Below are positions 1 through 11,279 of a DNA stretch of 64,000 nucleotides, piece after piece (position 1 is the stretch's first letter; the number at the start of each line of letters is the position of its first letter). The translations under genes and the position numbers were made by a program. Source of the DNA: Poa pratensis. Taxonomy: Eukaryota > Streptophyta > Magnoliopsida > Poales > Poaceae. The notes below the pieces were generated by a model. The model saw nothing but the letters and a program-made list of their open reading frames with translations. It had not been told where the DNA came from and searched no databases. The stretch covers positions 3,183,983-3,247,982 of the forward strand of contig CAMZMU010000060.1 in the NCBI GenBank assembly GCA_947311845.1, written 5' to 3'.

Positions 1-1128
1 CGCCATCAACATGGAAGATGATGCAAAACCTGTTGTGGAGCACCAGCGTCGTTTAATCCCTAAAATGAAGGAAGTGGTAAGAAATGAGGTATTAAAACTC
101 CTCGATGCTGGTATAATTTATCCTATTGCTGATAGTAAATGGGTAAGTCCTATGCATTGTGTTCCTAAGAAAGGAGGAGTTACTGTTGTGCCAAATGAAA
201 ATGATGAACTTATTCCTCAAAGAGTAGTTGTTGGATATAGGATGTGCATTGATTTTCGAAAGGTTAATAAAGTTACTTAGAAAGATCACTATCCTTTACC
301 TTTTATTGATCAAATGTTAGAAAGGTTGTCTAAGAAAACTCATTTTTGCTTTCTTGATGGTTATTCTGAATTTTCACAAATTGCTGTTAGAGCGAAAGAT
401 CAAGAGAAAACTACTTTTACTTGTCCTTATGGAACTTATGCTTATAGGCGCATGCCTTTTGGTTTGTGTAATGCTCCTGCTACGTTTCAAAGATGCATGT
501 CTGCCATTTTTCATGGTTTTTGTGAAAAAATTGTGGAAGTATTCATGGACGATTTTTCCGTCTATGGAACTTCTTTTGATAACTGCTTGCAAAACCTTGA
601 TAAAGTTTTGCAGAGATGCGAGGAAACTAATCTTGTTCTTAACTGGGAGAAATGTCACTTTATGGTTAATGAAGGGATTGTTCTTGGACATAAAATTTCT
701 GAAAGAGGTATTGAAGTGGACAGAGCTAAAGTTGAAGCAATTGAGAAAATGCCCTGTCCCAGGGATGTTAAAGGTATTCGTAGTATTCTCGGTCATGCCG
801 GTTTCTATAGAAGGTTTATTAAAGAATTCTCTAAAATTTCAAAACCTCTTACTAACCTTCTCCAAAAAGATGTACCTTTTGTTTTTGATGATGATTGTAA
901 AGAAGCTTTTGAGGCTCTAAAAAAGGCTTTAACCACTGCTCCTGTTGTTCAACCTCCTGATTGGACTTTACCTTTCGAAATTATGTGCGATGCTAGTGAT
1001 TTTGCTGTAGGTGTTGTTCTTGGACAGCGAGTAGATAAGAAGTTGAATGTTATTCATTATGCTAGTAAGACTCTTGTGATGCTCAAAAGAATTATGCCAC
1101 TACTGAAAAAGAGTTTTTAGCAGTAGTT
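1..1128 (+). pseudogene. Ty3/Gypsy (Athila-like) pol fragment: reverse transcriptase and start of RNase H, broken
   Basis: This is the central part of a retrotransposon polyprotein and continues off the left edge of the window. The reading frame shows the CIDFRKVNKVT region, the PFGLCNAPATFQRCM block, the catalytic FMDD (the YxDD box) near 541-555, the GHKIS and LGHAGFYRRFI blocks, and the RNase H start with CDASD and HYASKTL. This block order is diagnostic of Ty3/Gypsy pol, and the wording matches the Athila lineage. Two lesions are visible: an in-frame TAG at 278-280 and a one-base frameshift near 1074-1078, after which the frame continues to about 1128. Homology then stops abruptly at LTR sequence of opposite orientation. 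No gag, integrase or LTR of this copy lies in the window. It is a dead fragment. Confidence 0.93.
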
Positions 1129-1130
1129 TT

Positions 1131-1670
1131 GGGGGAACGCCACCCCTTTGCCCCCTTCCTCATGGGGGAGGCAAAAACGTGGCTTCGGTGGCTAGAAATT
1201 CGTGGGTATGGGGTGTCCTCCACGAGTTAGGTTTCCTCCCTTTATATAGCTTCTCGGATTTCCGTCATCCCCTTTTAAGGTTTCACTAAATCGGGCCTGC
1301 AGGTCGCGCCCGACCTCCGACTGGGCTGTTCTCGGGCTTAAAAGAAGCGTATGGAAAATTGTGACAACTTTATATTTATCGAGTTTTCCGTTTGACGTCG
1401 TCTTCGAGAGTCAAACTGACAATCTCCGTAAAAAGTTCTCAGACAGATTTCTGGAAAGTCCCAATTCGACTCCAACAAGTTTTCCTCTTGTATTCTTGAT
1501 AATTCCTACACATCAAAGTGTAAAACAAGAACATTGTGCACTTTTGCAACTATTAATCGGTTAGTCCAAATAAATCATAAACTTAATATAAAAACAAGTG
1601 TCAAAGGCATAATATTAACATGAAACAATCAAAAATTATAGATACGTTTTGGACGTATCAACATCCCCAA
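1131..1670 (-). repeat. Truncated 3' LTR of the Athila-like element
   Basis: This segment matches 6704-7273 closely, except for a deletion of about 40 bp near 1163 and scattered substitutions. It ends at 1670 with the same GACGTATCA. The remaining LTR portion (the homologue of 5770-6703) is absent, and the break lies in a run of G directly beside the plus-strand pol fragment. Confidence 0.87.
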
Positions 1671-1682
1671 GCTTAATTCCTG
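1671..1682 (-). other. Polypurine tract of the Athila-like element
   Basis: On the minus strand AAGCTTGGGGATGT directly precedes the LTR start TGATACG. This is the expected place and composition for the plus-strand primer. Similar motifs recur inside the element near 3249-3335 and 4711-4800. Confidence 0.7.
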
Positions 1683-4600
1683 CTCGTCCTCGAGTAGGTA
1701 AATGATAACAAAATAATTTTTGATTGTAAATGCTCTTTAACAATTGCGTGAGGTATGGATAATAAAACTTAGCAATCATGTTACCTAATGAAAAGTATCA
1801 ACGAACTAAGAGCTTATAACATAAATTTATAAACATCAACAAGATTGTAATGATCATAATAAAGCATGATAGAGTGGTATCTCGCTTGCCCTTAATTGTA
1901 GAGCAAAACATAAATGCCAAGGCACCTCTGAAGTTCAAGTGAAGACTAGAAATAAAGATATCAAAGTAAGAGCATCATAGTTATACCATAGTTAACCGTA
2001 TTCTGGGACAAGCACATTACACTAAGAATGACAGTTATGCTCTCGAAGAAGTGCTCAAAGAAAAGGTGGTGACTCAACATAAAAATAAAAGATTGGCCCT
2101 TCGCAGAGGGAAGCAGGGATTAACATGTGCTAGAGCTTTTTATTTTTAAAACAGAAATAAAATTGTTTTGAGAGGTGGTTGTTCCTGTCAACGAATCAGC
2201 AATAGAGTTCTTGTTATCTTCCATACTAAATAAGTTGAGAGCGGTTCCGAGTTATTGATATTAGGCATTTATAGCATGCACTTTTATTTAGCATGACACT
2301 CCTCCCAACCTTTGCTTACACAAACCATGGCTAACCGAATCCTCGGGTGCCTGCCAACAATCACATACCATGGAGGAGTGCCTATTTTATTTTACTTTTT
2401 AGATGTTATAATGGTCTAGCCAGCTCTTTGCAAAATTAATGACGAGCTGATGAAGCATGCAAGTCGAGGACTTAATTTAGCATGGAAGAGAACAAACCCA
2501 ACTACTACGTCCTCATGAGCTAAAAACAGTGTCACAAAATGAGAAGTATTTTGAAGGTTTTAAAGGTAGCACATGAAAATTTACTTGGAATGGTTCGAAA
2601 TAACATGCATAGGAATTTATGGTGGACTCTTTGGGATAACTTGGTTTTAGGGATTTGGATGCACGAGCAGCATTCCGCTAGTACAAGTGAAGGCTAGCAA
2701 TAGACTGGGAAGCGACAATCAAGAGAGCAATAACTGTCATAATCATACTTGCGACAGAATAAAATTAACGGAGCCATAAAAATGATACTAAAACTCTGAG
2801 GCAAAATAGATCATCAAGGCTTAATTGACTTTTATTTTTCAGTCATAAACATGTGTGAGCATGTACCAAGTCGATTCAAGTAAATCATTCAGAGGAGGAT
2901 ACCACAATACCATACCATCTTATGAACAAGACAATACATGTCAATCATAAAAATAACATAATATACACTATTAGCTAGTTGAGACTAACCATAAGAAAAC
3001 ATAAACTACTAAACAATATTATTCACACATCATTTTTAAGTTTCAACAAATAATCCATTAACCAGGTAAACTTTGTAAACATGGGATAAATAAAAGATGT
3101 GACGATCAACTTATTAATGTAACTGGTGTTTGATGCTAAGATAAATAAATAATAAGATACAGACGCTCCAAGAACATCACATATGATGTGAAAGAATTAA
3201 AATATAGTTTCACTAGAGATGACCTGATAATTTTGACGATGAAGAAGGGGATGCCCAAGGCATCCCAAGATTAGACGCTTGAGTCTTCTTGAAATATGCT
3301 GGGGAGATCCATGGGAGCCTCCCCAAGTTTAAGCTCTTCACTCTTCTTAATCCTATTATATCACTCTTCTCTCTTGACTCTTGAAAACTTCCGCCACACC
3401 AAACTCAAAATAATTCTCATTAGAGTGTTAGTGCATCAATCAAAAACTCACATGTTCTGTAAGGTCGCAAACATGACCGTTACTTTAAACATTAACTACT
3501 GTCACTAGCCTTATGTGAAGCTCTTCCACCCAAAAAAAAGAATTCCACCCAACACTAGTAAAAGAGATAATGCAAAATAAAAGATAGAATCTGTCTAAAA
3601 CAGAACAGTCCACAAAGACGAATTTCTTCGAGGCACTTACGTTGCTCAGATCAAAAAATTTGAACTAACGAAATATGCGTACATACATCAGGATTACGCA
3701 AAAACATTGCAGATTAAAATCACATTTCTATGAATTTAGAATTTTCGTACAGTGAACAGCAAAAATCTGTTTCTACGCAGCAATCAAAATCTAGCATCAT
3801 CTTATCATTAGAGACTATTCTTGGCACAACAATACAAAAAAGTAAAGATACAAAGGAGTTGCTACAAAGTAGACAAATTCCTTGACTCAATAAAAGAAAA
3901 ATTGCAGAAATAAAAATAATGGGTTGCCTCCCATAAACGCTTTTCTTTAACGCCTTTTAGCTAGGCACTTAGTGCAATACATAATATTTCCAAAGTGCTG
4001 CTATTAAACCAAATCAAATTTTGTTTCTAAGTTACAGAAAGGTTGCTTAAATGACCAACTTCTAAATGAAAGGTAAGAACCATTAAGAATCAAATGAAAA
4101 CGCAAAGAGGCCACTCTTGCAATAAAAGTCAGAATCTGTCCTGAAAAAAGCAGCTGGCAAACGTAATTTTTAGGTGCTCTTAAACATGTCCAAAATTTTA
4201 GCCAATTTTTGTGCATGCAGAGGATTCGGTGATACAACATCAGTAAATGTTACGTGATTTTTATAGTTTTCAGTAAAATATGAAAAATCGCACAATAAGC
4301 TGTAGATGCTGAAAACAGAAAATCACTTTTTTTACATATGTATCAACTAAGCTAAATGGGTAAAACTTGATGCTTTATTTTTGATAAACTAAGAGACCAG
4401 AGGATAAGCAAGACCCAAACCTGCTAGCTACAGCAAGGAAAACTCTAAATAACAATCAAAAGTAAAAACCAAATAAAATCAAAATAAAGAACCAAACAAA
4501 GAAGCAAAACAAAAGAAAATATTTTTGTTGTTTTGAATTTATAAGTGAAAGTAAAGAAGCAATAGAAATCAAATAAAGAGCCTAATAAAACTAAAGAAGG

Positions 4601-4984
4601 TAAAACCAAGACATATAAAACAATTATAATATAAGTTAAGACAATACAAATCATGTGGACGGGTAATATAGAGTATGAACGAGACAACCTCATGTTGGTT
4701 GATGAATAGGGGGATGACTCGGGCATCCCCAAGCTTAGATGATTGTATCTTCTCGAATATGTTCTTTGGATGCACCTACACATCCCCAAGCTTGAGCTCT
4801 TGCGTCTTCTTATTCATCTCATATCACCATATTGATTAGATCTTATAAGCTACATCCACATAAAACTTCACAAAACTCATTAGTAGGGTCATGTTCAAGC
4901 ATTGACAAGTTTAATTTAACATTACCTACTGTATACTAACCAATTTATAACGTTTACTGATCAAATAAAGATTATAAACATTGA

Positions 4985-5395
4985 GTATAAGCACAATACT
5001 AAATAAGCATAACAATCTGCCAAAACTGAACAGTCTGTAAAGATGACACTTAACGAGATAGCTACGTAGCTCAAATATAAAAAAAACTAAAACTAATGAA
5101 AGACAGATAATAATCTCAGGTTTATGCACAAAAAATTTCAGGTCAAAATACTATTCTGAGATTTATCACGATTTTATATACAGAGAAGCACAGAAATCTG
5201 TCTAAACTAAACAGTCAGTAAAGATCAAATTTTTCGGGACAGCTACGTAACTCAAATCAGAAAAGTCAAAACTAATGAAAGAAAGATAATAAGCATTAAT
5301 TTTCACTCAATAAATTTCAGATCAAGATCACGTTCTGATTTTAAATGTTTTATACGGTGGAGCACAGAAAATCTGTTTCTGGACAGCAAAGCAAA
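4985..5395. repeat. Tandem internal repeats of about 200 bp in the Athila-like element
   Basis: Two diverged neighbouring units share the motif order: paired 'aacagtc(t/a)gtaaagat', 'agctacgta(g/a)ctcaaat', 'actaatgaaag', a 'caggtcaa'-like stretch and 'cacagaaatctg'. A third, more distant copy lies at about 3585-3790. They explain most of the AT-rich internal sequence and do not code. Confidence 0.65.
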
Positions 5396-5742
5396 ACTAT
5401 CAACTTTCAATTAACTAGAGACTACAATTAGCATTTTATTTTTATGTACGAGGTATATACACAATATTTACATTTTTTGGATGAGAAGCTTCCATGGAAA
5501 GATTTGCTTTGATTTCATAGGCATGAACACAAGTGTTCAAGGTCGACCCCCATTTAACCATTGTTCATCTTTCCAATCACTCTTTTTTAAAACATTTTTA
5601 GATAACAAGTACAACTAATTTTTTTATAATTCGTATTCCCTATCCATAGTAATATAGAAAACAACTTAAAACTGAAAATAAAAATTACTTAGAGATAAAG
5701 CAAACAAGTGCACACAAGAATATTCACCCCACGCTATGACTT

Positions 5743-5758
5743 CCCGGCAACGGCGCCA
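5743..5758 (-). other. Primer-binding site complementary to tRNA-Asp
   Basis: On the minus strand the 16 bases TGGCGCCGTTGCCGGG are complementary to the 3' end of plant tRNA-Asp(GUC), including CCA. They lie 11 bases internal to the LTR end at 5770. This is where minus-strand DNA synthesis would start. Confidence 0.85.
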
Positions 5759-5769
5759 GAAAAGGTCTT

Positions 5770-7273
5770 GATAACCCACAAGTATAGGGGATCGCGTGTA
5801 GCCTTTTCGATAAGTAAGAGTGTCGAACCCAACGAGGAGATAAAGGTAGGATAAGTATTCTCTCAAGTTCTATCAACCACTGATACAACTCTACGCACAC
5901 TAAACGTTTACTTTATCTTGAAAATAATACTAGAGTAACAATACGGGTATGAGAGATAGCTTTGCGAGATAATAAATACAAGAAAGTAAATGTTGTGCTG
6001 CAGCAATAAAGTACACTAAGTAATCATAAACTAACAGTACCATGAGTGTGGAAAAGTGGTGGTAATTGTGATGGCTTTGTCCAAGATTAATTAGTGAAGA
6101 TATTTGGTTCATTGTCTTCGATGCAGTTTTCTATGTGGGAGAGGCTAAATATATGCGCACTCAACTACTTGTGATTTCACATACTATATGATTGGATTGT
6201 TAGCATACATCCGTAAATACTAACAATGCATTAAGGTTTCCCCAACCATAGCCTTAAGTTTATGGTCCTCTTACTCCCATACATGCAACTAACCGGTTCG
6301 AGTCCACAGGTTTCTGTCACTCCGGCAGGTCTACCCCCTTCGTTTACAAATACTACCAACCCTAAGATGTTGATCCATGCGCGCACAAATATAATGGACA
6401 CCAAAGGACAGTACCATATCAACATACAACTCTAATGAACCAAAGACATTCAACCATTCAATCTAAGAATAAATAAACTACACAAACATGACATAGATCA
6501 TAGGATAATAACTTATAGCATCAAACACCATGTTTACATAGGACGGTACAGAGGTGTGTGGGAGGATGAACCACTGTATACAAGGAGGATTTGGTGATGG
6601 AGATGACGGTGAAGACGGTGAAGGGGACAGCGAGAGGCGCAGGGCGGCGGCGGCGCCGGCGGTGGCGGTGGCGCGGGGAGCTCCTCCCCCGCCGCCGGCA
6701 TCATGGGGGAACGCCGCCCCTTAGCCCCCTTCCTTCATGGCTTCTTGGGAGCCCTCCTCCATGGAGATGAGGTCCATGGGGGAGGCAAAAACGTGGCTTT
6801 GGTGGCTGGAAATTCGTGGGTATGGGGTGTCCTCCACGAGTTAGGTTTCCTCCCTTTATATAGCTTCTCGGATTTCTGTCATCCCCTTTTAGGGTTTCAC
6901 TAAATCGGGCCTGCAGGCCGCGTCCGACCTCCGATTGGGCTGTTCTCGGGCTTAAAAGAAGCGTATAGAAAATTGTGACAACTTTGTATTTATCGAGTTT
7001 TCCATTTGACGTGTCTTCGAGGGTCAAACTGACAATCTCCGTAAAAAGTTCTCAGATAGATTTCAGGAAAGTCCCAATTCGACTCCAACAAGTTTTCCTC
7101 TTGTATTCTTGATAATTCCTACACATCAAAGTGTAAAACAAGAACATTGTTCACTTTTACAACTATTAATTGGTTAGTCCAAATAAATCATAAACTTAAT
7201 ATAAAAACAAGTGTCGAAGGCATAATATTAACATGAAACAATCAAAAATTATAGATACATTTTGGACGTATCA
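5770..7273 (-). repeat. 5' LTR of the Athila-like element (1504 bp)
   Basis: The plus-strand ends are TGATAACCC (5770) and GACGTATCA (7273), so the LTR begins TGATACGTCC and ends GGGTTATCA on its own strand. The primer site follows one 11-base gap beyond 5770. A GC-rich stretch lies at 6600-6710. The segment 6704-7273 is repeated at 1132-1670. Confidence 0.88.
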
Positions 7274-7302
7274 CTCTCCATTGCACGTTTTCTTATCACT
7301 TA

Positions 7303-7440
7303 CTCCCTCCGTTCCACAATATAAGATGGTTTAGGCTTTTTTCACATTCACATGTATACACATGTATCTAGACATATCCGAATCTAGACATTATATGGAA
7401 TGGAATACCTAAAACATCTTATATTGTTGAATAGAGGGAG
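7303..7440. mobile_element. Stowaway-type MITE, 138 bp
   Basis: The left end CTCCCTCCGTTCCACAATAT and the inverted right end (reverse complement CTCCCTCTATTCAACAATAT) form long terminal inverted repeats. A TA dinucleotide flanks each side (7301-7302 and 7441-7442). This is the classic Tc1/Mariner Stowaway structure. It carries no coding sequence. Confidence 0.9.
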
Positions 7441-7463
7441 TACTTTGGAACTTTAAACTAATC

Positions 7464-7541
7464 AGTAACGAGACCATCCAAAAGGTGGTATATGCCAGTC
7501 AACATTGGATTAGTAACGAGACCATCCAAAAGGTGGTATAT
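7464..7541. repeat. 48-bp direct repeat interrupted by the solo LTR
   Basis: Unit 1 (7464-7511) starts agtaacgagaccatccaaaa. Unit 2 starts at 7512 with the same bases and is cut at 7541. The rest of unit 2 resumes at 11128, after the LTR, with gtcaatcagcattggg, matching gccagtcaacattgg of unit 1. The repeat therefore predates the LTR insertion. Confidence 0.85.
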
Positions 7542-10500
7542 TGTAACAGCCCAAAACTGAGAACCTAAAAACCGGTGTAATTTTTCCACTTTTGTGTTAA
7601 TTGCATCATGGCATCCATGCATAGACATGTCTCTTTTGAGTTAATACAACTTTGATACCGAATTGATATGAAGTTGCTAAACCAAATGCCAACGTGCTCT
7701 AACAAAACTTCCACACATTGAAGGTACTCAAACTTGCACAACAAAAATTTCTTGACATCTTATACTGGCCAAGGAAGTTCCAAGGGTTGAGAACAATAGT
7801 TTGCATTGCTATGGATATTACAAATGGGCAACCTTTTGAAATTAGCAAAAATGCCTTAAGTCAACCCTATTAACAAAAGTGGTCCAAATTATTTTTTTTG
7901 GCAACACCAATTTTTGTGGTGCCTCTAAATGGTGTTGGGAGCCTCCCCAAATTTTCTCAGAATTTTTGGAAGTGTTCAAATACCTGAATTAATTCAATAC
8001 AGCTGCTGGATTTAAAATTAAAACAAAAAAGGACCTGTTTGTAAATCTGGAGGGATCTGTCCGTGAGGTAAGAATTTCAGCCAAGGGGCTTTTTGCGATT
8101 TGTTCGTCTCTCTCCTTCCTCCCCTGTAGCGACGCGCAGCGCGCGCTGCCGCCGCACCAGCTCGAGCTCGCCGTGCTCGCCGGGCCCCCTTGCTCTGCCT
8201 CCACGCGAGGAAGACAAGCACGCCGAGGCCCCCACTGCCCCTGCCCTATCCTTTGCTTCCCTAGTGCCCGATCTTCTTCCCCGTTTCCTCTCCCCACCAT
8301 GGCCGCCCGCCGCCGAGCTCCGCCGCCGTCTCGCCGCTGATTGAGTGCTCCTCTGACGAATCGAAGGCCACCGGAGAGTTCGCCGTGCTTCCCTCCCCCT
8401 CCCCGAGGCAGGAATCGACGCGGGTCCGCCGCAGTTGCCGTCGCCGTCCTCGACTCCTTCCCGGACCGCCACCGCACTTCGAGCCCGATTCCGGCGCCGT
8501 CGGACCACCTCCGGCTTCCCCGACTTCTTCACGGCGTCGAGGGTGAGCTCCTGGGTCGCACTGGACCCTTTCCCTCTCCCTTCCCGCGCTAGCGCGCGTT
8601 CCCCGTAGCCGCGGTCATCGTCGCCGTAGCGCGCACCATCGCGTTGACCCACTCGGTGAGAAATCCGGTTTGCTCCGGGTTCTACTCCGGTTTAGCGAAA
8701 CGCTACTGGACCGTGCAGTTTTTATCCGGTTTACATCCGGATTTGAACCGGAAATAATTCCGGGAAATATTTCAGCCGGTGCAAAATCCGGAAATTTCCG
8801 GACTGGCAACCGGATTTTTGTACTGAATTTCGAAATTGCTAGTTATCTTTTCACCCATTCATCTCCAAATGTATAAACTTTGTATTATCGCCAGTTAAAT
8901 CATCAAATGGACAGATCCAGAAGGAAAACGTATAAAAATAATAATCTTTATCGGTGTATACGAAAAATGCGTGTGATACACCAAAATGCACAGAAATTGG
9001 AGATTAAAACTCTAAAATAAATATCACGCATAATTGATCACATTTAAAATACGGTGCTTCTAGTAATATTTAAATCATAAGTTTAAAGGAGGAACTTATA
9101 AAATTAATAACTTTTTACCGGGACCTCCGAAAAATGTGTTCCTTATATCAAAATGATCAGAAAAACATGAGTGATCCAAAATCTTCATCATCATGCATCA
9201 TTGATCACCATTACAATAATGTGTTCTAGTAGTAATTATAATCACTAAGTTAAAATATGGGGTTTATTCCAAATAGTGCACTAAATATAACGGGGACCCC
9301 ATTTAACTTGTTGGTCCTGTTTAAAGCTTCTAGGGTGCATTTAAAATGTCATATCATCATCCTTGTATGCATTGCACAATTGCCATGTGTTGATTGTTTT
9401 TTCGGTGTTGTTTGTGCATCGGTAGATCAAGGAGGTGAAGTGCCACCCCCGTCTTGTGACGATCCGTACTACCAGCCGTATCAACAAGGCAAGCGTAATC
9501 CCCCCTCTGAGCATATCTTATCATATGTTTCCGCAAATATTTTCTCCACTATAATATTGCATGCGGTTCTAAATGTCAACTTTTGTCGGATTAGAGTATC
9601 CTATAGTTGCATTAATTCCCTATGCCATTATCTGTTTCCCCTCCTATTATCCATAGGTTTGTGTTGTTGGCCGAGCTACTTATAAATGCTATGTGATGCT
9701 TAGCCATGCCTAGTTATATGCATAGCTATACAATGGATATATGTGTTGTTGGAAACAGGTGTGAAATGTTGAGATGATGGTGGAGAATTGTGGTGACGGA
9801 TAATAAAATGCTTAAAGGTGGGGATGAGAGACCACTGTGGTTGTGGTGCTTTGTCTCGTTCTCGCCGCCTAGGTGCGAGTTCTATACCTCTTGAACCAAG
9901 ACTGAGCGTGCAACCATGCGTGAGGCCTATGCATTTGCAGGAACCCTCATAGACTAAATAACTCGAGCGGGGCTAGCCAGGGTCCTCTAGTTCGGGCTTC
10001 CATTTGCGCGTGCGTGATGATGGTGGGATGAACTGAGATGAGGATTGTGGTGTTAGGAAAATGAGTGGCCACGGGGCACGGTGTCGATGATCCGTGCTTC
10101 GTCCTCACTGATGATCCTGGGTTAGTCCTTAACGAGGGAGAAGTCGACACCGCTCCCACCCAGCCGGCTTTCCATGGAAGAGAGCTAATGATCAGGTAAT
10201 GGGCCGGACGGTACGCGTGGCAAACATTTGTACACCCCTGCAGGGTTAAATCTTTTCTAAAAGCCGTGTCCGCGGTTATGGACGAACTTGGGAAGTGAAG
10301 GTAAGATCATAGAATAACTTTAACGGAATGATTAAAAACTGGGTACTAGAGGTACCACTCACAAATGCAAGGTGAGCTTCCTCGAGGGTGATTCGGGGAG
10401 GTGCCTTTGATGAACAGGTACAGTGGTTGATGTTGAGAAAGGGGATGAAAGAAAGAGTACTTCTTACCTCTTTTGAAAACTACTCTGTTTAGTCGATGCC

Positions 10501-11122
10501 TTTGAGTTATGTTTTCCATAAATAAAATCAGCTTTATGCAAAACAGCCATATAACCTTGAAAGCCTCATCGAGCATATATTAGCTCTTAATCTTGCGAGT
10601 TCGTCGAACTCAACGTCATTTGTTTTGTTTCAGAGGAGGACTTCACCGACCTCGAAGGTGGGTTCTTTGTGGACGTCGACGAGTAGTCTGGGGTTCCCAG
10701 GTGGCAGCTTGGGACATCCTGGAACAGCTGGCGCTGTGATGTTTATCTGTAGGCCTCTTAGGCCATATTTTGGTTCTTGTTGTTTAGAACAATCTACTTT
10801 GCTTTCGCTTGTTGTAATGTTGGGTCTGTGACCTCTGGTTGTCATTTGCTATCTTTCTCTATTATAAGAGTTGAACTATAAGATATTGTGTCGTAGAGTC
10901 TGTGATGTGCCAGTTGTTCCACAAGTCTGGGTCTCTCTATTATGCATTGAGGGTTGTGCCTGTGTTAAGGCATCAATCGGGGTGTTGCGTTGCCGATGAT
11001 CCATTCCGAGCAACGCCTGCCAAAGGTTTTGGCCGGGGATTGGTAAACCCGTAACCTCCGGTTGTATCGCTTAACCGGTGACACACAGCATCACTGTATA
11101 ACAGTCAGGTCAGGGCGCCACA
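7542..11122. mobile_element. Solo LTR of an unclassified LTR retrotransposon, 3581 bp, with TATAT target duplication
   Basis: The sequence begins TGTAACAGCCC and ends GGGCGCCACA, which gives short imperfect inverted ends of TG...CA form. It is flanked by the 5-bp direct repeat TATAT (7537-7541 and 11123-11127). No second LTR, primer site or pol sequence is present, so it is best read as a solo LTR left by LTR-LTR recombination. It contains a GC-rich block (8090-8640) and a thymine-rich, intron-like part, which produce several chance open frames. LTRs of several kilobases are known in Tat/Retand-type Gypsy elements, but I cannot assign the family. Confidence 0.78.
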
Positions 11123-11279
11123 TATATGTCAATCAGCATTGGGAAGGCTAGGCAAGATCCCACTCATCGCTGATATTAGAGGTTTTTCTCAAGCAAATTG
11201 TCACTCAAGTGTGTGAGGAGTATCCAACTTTACTTAAAATGCAGACCCATGCGAAAGGTGAGGCTCTTACTCGTCATAA

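Larger units (their letters stand above)
1131..7273 (-). mobile_element. Non-autonomous Athila-like LTR retrotransposon (3' LTR truncated)
   Basis: Read on the minus strand, the element runs from the 5' LTR (7273 to 5770) through a primer-binding site matching tRNA-Asp (5758 to 5743) and about 4.1 kb of internal DNA to a purine-rich tract (about 1682 to 1671) and a 3' LTR that starts at 1670 and breaks off near 1131. The two LTR copies align well over the shared part. The internal region has no open reading frame longer than about 115 codons and nothing resembling gag or pol, so the element could move only with help from a relative. A tRNA-Asp primer site is known for Athila-type Gypsy elements. 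No target duplication can be tested because the 3' LTR end is missing. Confidence 0.85.

Noticed and set aside
7989..8652. Overlapping long open frames on both strands
   Set aside because: They lie inside the GC-rich part of the solo LTR, have no domain, and exist on both strands because stop codons are rare there.
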